NCBI RefSeq assembly: GCF_011758645.1
Contig: NZ_JAAMOZ010000001.1
Span: 1,860,001 to 1,924,000, forward strand
Reading direction: 5' to 3'
DNA length: 64,000 nucleotides
Origin: Brooklawnia cerclae
GTDB lineage: Bacteria; Actinomycetota; Actinomycetes; Propionibacteriales; Propionibacteriaceae
The notes beneath the pieces were generated by a model. That model saw nothing but the letters and a program-made list of their open reading frames with translations, did not search any database and had not been told where the DNA came from. Made by a program: the position numbers and the translations under genes. Positions 60,233-64,000 of this stretch are shown piece by piece (the stretch's first letter is position 1; every line of letters starts with the position of its first letter).

Positions 60233-61169
60233 GGTATTCACCGACCTCGACGTCCTCGAGCACCGCGAGAGCGTCGTCGGCGAGGATCGCGGCCGAGCAG
60301 TAGATCGACAGCAGGTAGGACGCCAGCCCGTTGTCGTCGATGCCGCGCAGGCGCACCGACAGACCGCGCGACTGTTCGCCCGGCAGCCCGGTCTGGTAGA
60401 GGCCCACCACGCCCCGCTTGGCCTCACCGGTGCGGACGAGCAGGATGTTCGTCCTGCCCGACTTGGCGGTCGGGTTCTTGAGCCCGTCCACGAACAGCTT
60501 GTCGGTAGGGATGATCGGGATTCCCCGCCAGGACAGGAAGGTGCCGCCCTGAATGTTCACGGTGACCGGCGGCACACCGCGCTTGGTCGCTTCGCGGCCG
60601 AACGCCGCGACGGCTCGCGGGTGGGCGAGGAAGAAGCTGGGCTCCTTCCACACCTTGGTGATCAGCTCGTCCAGGTCATCGGGGGTGGGCGCGCCGTACC
60701 GGGGCTGTACCCGCTGCGAGTCGGCGACGTTCTTCAGCAGCCCGTAGTCGTCGTTGTTGATGATCTGCGACTCCTGACGCTCCTTGAGCGACTCGATGGC
60801 CAGCCCGATCTGCGTCGCAGTCTGGTCGTAGGGGGCGCTGTAGATGTCGGAGACCGCCGTGTCGACGTTGATGATCGTGGCGATGGACGACAGCTGGTAC
60901 TCCCGCGGCTTGGTCTGGTAGTCCACGAACCCCTGCGGGATATCGGTCTGGGCGGGATCGCGGCTGCACAGTACCTCGAGGGGACTGTCGCCCTCCACGA
61001 CCTTGTTCACCCGGAACAGGCCGGTCTCAAGGCCCTTGAACTCGAGGAGCCGCGTCACCCATTTCGGGGTGAGGGCACCGAACTGTGGCGGTGTCTTCGT
61101 GACGTCGGCCAGCTGATAGGCGGCTTCGTGCGAGAGCGCGACAGGTTTCGGGGAATCCTTGGTGGCCAT
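60219..61169 (-). CDS. Family 2A encapsulin shell protein (SrpI-like)
   Basis: The 316-residue protein matches SrpI-type encapsulins with HK97-like fold. It has a short N-arm ([15 protein letters not shown]), [30 protein letters not shown], the P-domain/E-loop-like region [37 protein letters not shown], and the closing [53 protein letters not shown] block. It should assemble into a protein nanocompartment around the cysteine desulfurase encoded next. No cyclic-nucleotide-binding insert is present, so it is subtype 2A rather than 2B. Older annotations may call such proteins major membrane protein I. Confidence 0.96.
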   Translation of the reverse strand: [316 protein letters not shown]

Positions 61170-61214
61170 GTGGGTTGTCCTCTCGGATGGATGGTTGTGT
61201 CGTTGCCGCTAGCC

Positions 61215-61242
61215 CTGACGCTCGCGCCTGCCCGGGCGTCAG
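61215..61242 (-). promoter_or_regulatory. Stem-loop between the E1/rhodanese and encapsulin genes
   Basis: CTGACGC (61215-61221) pairs with GCGTCAG (61236-61242), overlapping the upstream gene stop, in the only sizeable gap (69 bp) of the operon. It has no T-tract, so it may be an RNA-processing or partial attenuation site that sets shell level. Confidence 0.35.
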
Positions 61243-62402
61243 TCGCCGAATTCGCTCGTCCAGTCGGCGACGCCGCCGACGAGGTTGAGCATGTGCCCGC
61301 TGTAGCCGGCCCGCTGCAACGCGCGGATGGCGAAGACGGACCGCTGGCCGATCGTGCACAGGAAGACGAGGTCGACGGAGGGGTCGAACTCGTCGATGCG
61401 CCGGACGAGTTGTCCGTAGGGCACCGGGCGCGAGCCCGGGAACGGGGCGAGGGACCGCTCGTGCGGCTCGCGAATGTCCACGAGTTGGAGCCGTTCGGCG
61501 GCGTCGAGCCGCGCCTTGAGGTCGTGGGCGCTGATGCCGGGCACGGGTTTCGCCTCGGCCTGCGGGCGCAGGCCGCAGAACTGCTCGTAGTCGATCAGTT
61601 CCGTGACGCTCGGATCGGTGCCGCAGACCGGGCATTTCGGGTTCTTCGCGATGCCCACTTCATGGAACCTGGTGCTCCACGCCTCGACCAGCAGCAACCG
61701 CCCGATGAGCGGGTCGGCGCCGCCGACGACGAGCTTGAGCACCTCGGTGGCCTGGAGCACACCGACCAGACCCGGCAGCACCCCGAGCACACCACCCTCG
61801 GCGCACGACGGCACGAGGTCGGGCGGAGGAGGCGTCGGATAGACGCAGCGGTAGCACGGGCCTCGCGTCGAGTCGAAGACGGTCACCTGCCCGTCGAACT
61901 GGTACACCGATCCGTAGGCGACGGGCTTGCCGAGGAACACGGCGGCATCGTTGACGAGATAGCGGGTCGGATAGTTGTCCGTGCCGTCGGCGATCACGTC
62001 GTAGTCCCGGAGGATGTCGAGGGCGTTCTCGCTGGTGAGAGCCACCTGGTGGGTGATCACCGTCGTAGCGGGGTTGATCGCCCGGATCCGGTCTCGCGCC
62101 GAAGCGGTCTTGGGACGACCGACGTCGCGGGTCGTGTGGATGATCTGACGCTGGAGGTTCGACTCCTCGACCACATCGAAGTCGACCAGGCCGATCGTCC
62201 CTATCCCGGCCGCGGCCAGGTAGAGGGCGATCGGCGCGCCGAGACCGCCGGTGCCGACGATCAGCACGCGGGCCGATCTGATGCGTTCCTGTCCCTCGAT
62301 CCCGACCTCGGGAAGAAGGATGTTGCGGCTGTAGCGGCCGAGTTCGGCCTGCGTGAGCGGGGTCAGCCGATCCCCGGGGACTATCGACTCGCTGGGCGAC
62401 AC
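61239..62402 (-). CDS. MoeZ/MoeBR-type adenylyltransferase-sulfurtransferase (E1-like plus rhodanese)
   Basis: The 387-residue protein has a ThiF/MoeB E1 domain at about 15-265 and a rhodanese domain at about 285-387. The E1 part has the ATP-binding GTGGLGAP at 50-57, zinc cysteines CYRC (183/186) and CPVC (257/260), and Cys200 in VPSCAEGG. The rhodanese loop is CTIGQRS (Cys349). It should adenylate the C-terminal glycine of the CysO-like protein and load sulfur to give a thiocarboxylate. The GTG at 62402 follows GGAG and lies 4 nt after the cysO stop. Confidence 0.93.
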   Translation of the reverse strand: MSPSESIVPGDRLTPLTQAELGRYSRNILLPEVGIEGQERIRSARVLIVGTGGLGAPIALYLAAAGIGTIGLVDFDVVEESNLQRQIIHTTRDVGRPKTASARDRIRAINPATTVITHQVALTSENALDILRDYDVIADGTDNYPTRYLVNDAAVFLGKPVAYGSVYQFDGQVTVFDSTRGPCYRCVYPTPPPPDLVPSCAEGGVLGVLPGLVGVLQATEVLKLVVGGADPLIGRLLLVEAWSTRFHEVGIAKNPKCPVCGTDPSVTELIDYEQFCGLRPQAEAKPVPGISAHDLKARLDAAERLQLVDIREPHERSLAPFPGSRPVPYGQLVRRIDEFDPSVDLVFLCTIGQRSVFAIRALQRAGYSGHMLNLVGGVADWTSEFGD

Positions 62403-62406
62403 GGGC

Positions 62407-62706
62407 TCACTCCGCCCGCCCGGCCGGTTCCGGCGCACCGCCGGCGATCGCCGGGACGAGCAGGATCGCCGAGTCGTCGTCCACATGTGTGGTCACCCCG
62501 TCGAGAGAGCGGATGTCCTGCTCCCCCACGAACACGTTGACGAAGCTGCGCAGGTCGCCCCGGTCGTCGAGGATGTGCGGGGCCAGATCGGGATATGAGG
62601 CCGCCAGCGTCGACACGACCTCCTCCACGGTGGCTCCCGGCACGGTCAGGCGGCTCTGGCGCGCCGTATAGGTACGCAGCACGGACGGAATGGTCACGAT
62701 GGCCAT
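62407..62706 (-). CDS. cysO: Ubiquitin-like sulfur carrier CysO with C-terminal extension
   Basis: The 99-residue beta-grasp protein of the MoaD/ThiS/CysO family is predicted to carry sulfur as a C-terminal thiocarboxylate. The key GG pair is at 89-90 in VPAIAGG, but nine more residues (APEPAGRAE) follow, so the GG is masked. The ATG at 62706 has AAGGAG 8 nt upstream and overlaps the mec stop by 13 nt. The next-door JAMM protease could remove the tail, as QbsD does for QbsE. It lies with cysM and mec, as in the mycobacterial cysteine pathway, which supports CysO rather than MoaD or ThiS. Confidence 0.92.
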   Translation of the reverse strand: MAIVTIPSVLRTYTARQSRLTVPGATVEEVVSTLAASYPDLAPHILDDRGDLRSFVNVFVGEQDIRSLDGVTTHVDDDSAILLVPAIAGGAPEPAGRAE

Positions 62707-63218
62707 GAGTATTGCTCCTTGTCGAATGACTGACGATCGATTGACGCGCGTGCGTCGACGGGGTCGAGCTCGGCTTCCAGCCGAAACTGCGAGCGGTCCT
62801 CGGCCAGCGTCCAACTGGTCGTCCGCTCCGCTACCGGCTCGACGGCGACCACGGGCTCGTCGGCTTGTCCGCCGCGGACGGCGACCACGATGTAGCTGAG
62901 GCCGGGTAAGGCGTGATCGCGGTCGTAGTCCGAGGGAACCGCCGGATGATCCGGGTGGGAATGGTAGATGCCGACGATCTCCAGGCCCCACTCGGCGGCC
63001 TGGCGCTCGGCCTTCAGGTAGTCCAGGGGCTCGATGCGAAACCGGTGGTACCGCTCCTGCGGCTCACGCGAGTTGACCAGCGGCTGCACGTCCTGGACGA
63101 TGCGCTCCTGCCCGTCCTCGGAGAACCGCCCCAGGAGCACCCCGCAACCCTCGTCCGGGTAGGCCTGCACGGCGTCGATGCGGATTCGTTCGAGGACGAC
63201 ATCGGGAACGGTGATCAT
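62694..63218 (-). CDS. mec: JAMM metalloprotease, Mec type
   Basis: The 174-residue zinc peptidase has a complete JAMM motif: Glu23 in PDEGCG, His86 and His88 in IYHSHPDHP, Ser96 and Asp99 in PSDYD. In mycobacteria Mec cuts cysteine off the CysO-cysteine adduct. Here it may also trim the CysO tail. It overlaps cysM by 4 nt and cysO by 13 nt, so these three are coupled. Confidence 0.94.
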   Translation of the reverse strand: MITVPDVVLERIRIDAVQAYPDEGCGVLLGRFSEDGQERIVQDVQPLVNSREPQERYHRFRIEPLDYLKAERQAAEWGLEIVGIYHSHPDHPAVPSDYDRDHALPGLSYIVVAVRGGQADEPVVAVEPVAERTTSWTLAEDRSQFRLEAELDPVDARASIDRQSFDKEQYSWPS

Positions 63219-64000
63219 GACCGTGCCCCCTCGGTGCCCCAGAACCGGTCGCTGAGATACCGCGACCCCGAGTCCGGCAGGACGGTGACCAGGGTCGATC
63301 CAGGTGGCGCCGTGGCGGCCACCCGCAGGCTCGCCGCGACGTTCGCTCCCGAACTGATCCCGCAGAACAACCCCTCGTGGCGCGCCAGGCTCCGTGTCAG
63401 GTCGTAGGCATCTTCGGTCGAGATCGGCTGCACGGCATCGATCAGGGTCTCGTCGAGGATGGACGGACGAATGGTCGAGCCCATGTGCTTGGTTCCCTCG
63501 ATACCGTGCAGCGGCGAATCCGGCTGCACGGCGATCGCCCGCACGCGGGGATCTTCTCGCTTGAGCCGCCGGGCCGTGCCGGTGAAAGTACCCGACGTGC
63601 CCATGGACGCGACGAAATGGGTCACCGTGCCGTCGGTCTGCTCCCAGATCTCCGCGCCCGTGCCGAACTCGTGGGCCCGCGCGTTGGCCGGATTGTTGTA
63701 CTGGTCGGGGTAGAAGTAGGCATCCGGATCACGCCCGACGATCTCGCGCACGGCCTCGAAAGCCCCGTCGGAGCCTTCAGCAGCGCTCACCGTGTCGATC
63801 ACCCGCGCGCCCAGGTGCCGCATGGTCGATTTCCGCTCCGGGCTGGTGTTCTCCGGCATCACGAGTGCCACGGGCACGCCGATCGCCGCACCGATCATCG
63901 CCAGCGCTATCCCCGTGTTGCCGCTGGTGGCGTCGATGATGGTCGGCACCGAGCCACGTGGCCGATCCGCGAGCGGAAACGTCGGATCGGGCAGGAGCCC
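63215..64000 (-). CDS. cysM: Cysteine synthase, CysM-type (partial, start beyond window)
   Basis: The 262 visible codons give the C-terminal part of a PLP cysteine synthase of the CysO-dependent kind. [13 protein letters not shown] binds the substrate carboxylate, with ASMGTSGTFTGTARRLK and SGANVAASLRVA typical of the family. The start and the PLP lysine lie beyond position 64000; a GTG at 63949 is within the gene, not its start. CysM transfers O-phosphoserine or O-acetylserine onto CysO thiocarboxylate. It leads the visible part of the operon and overlaps mec by 4 nt. Confidence 0.9.
   Translation of the reverse strand, partial: GLLPDPTFPLADRPRGSVPTIIDATSGNTGIALAMIGAAIGVPVALVMPENTSPERKSTMRHLGARVIDTVSAAEGSDGAFEAVREIVGRDPDAYFYPDQYNNPANARAHEFGTGAEIWEQTDGTVTHFVASMGTSGTFTGTARRLKREDPRVRAIAVQPDSPLHGIEGTKHMGSTIRPSILDETLIDAVQPISTEDAYDLTRSLARHEGLFCGISSGANVAASLRVAATAPPGSTLVTVLPDSGSRYLSDRFWGTEGARS

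Overview
The window is about 64 kb of high-GC DNA with the gene content and codon style of an actinobacterium. Supporting signs are an LPXTG-anchored surface nuclease, tandem lepA-hemW, comEA-comEC near leuS, rpsT next to holA, a leaderless start on a cysteine-rich leader peptide and a CysO/Mec-type cysteine pathway. The gene mix fits a Propionibacteriaceae-like anaerobe or facultative anaerobe, but that placement is an inference. No tRNA, rRNA, phage, insertion sequence or CRISPR array was recognised.

Layout. 20-7288 (+) is a sulfur and amino-acid acquisition block: a cysteine-synthase-family enzyme, a polar amino-acid ABC transporter and an SsuABC/TauABC-like transporter whose binding-protein gene looks frameshifted. 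7367-24087 is mostly housekeeping: hemW, lepA, two tandem related membrane proteins, rpsT, holA, a tagaturonate epimerase-like gene, a large cell-wall-anchored nuclease, comEC, comEA and leuS. 24337-31482 holds a VIT-type metal transporter, a PfkB kinase, a DUF4192 protein, an O-methyltransferase, a 49-bp tandem repeat, a DUF308-lipase fusion and a TetR regulator. 31593-32803 is cysK behind a cysteine-rich leader peptide.

32901-45810 (-) is a compact nitrogen-fixation operon transcribed nifH-D-K-E-N-B-J-V. It encodes both nitrogenase components, the FeMo-cofactor scaffold and assembly proteins, homocitrate synthase and a pyruvate:flavodoxin/ferredoxin oxidoreductase as a likely electron source. 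nifS, nifU, nifX, PII genes and a ferredoxin are not in the operon. The 415-bp region upstream of nifH carries several inverted repeats. bioB, with a BioQ-like operator, lies upstream of it.

47419-58100 is an uptake and catabolism locus: a peptide/opine-type ABC transporter, amidase, short-chain dehydrogenase and class III aminotransferase, divergent from a MocR-type regulator.

58122-64000 (-) is the most unusual part. It is one tightly packed operon, cut by the window end, encoding cysteine synthase (CysM type), a JAMM protease (Mec), a ubiquitin-like sulfur carrier (CysO) with a masked C-terminus, an E1-like/rhodanese activating enzyme, a family 2A encapsulin shell, its cysteine desulfurase cargo with a disordered N-terminal extension, and a YbaK-type Cys-tRNA(Pro) deacylase-like protein. 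It appears to join a sulfur-handling protein nanocompartment to protein-thiocarboxylate cysteine synthesis. With three cysteine-synthase homologues, a cysteine-sensing leader and sulfur-source transporters, the window shows heavy investment in sulfur flux, possibly linked to the Fe-S demand of nitrogenase.
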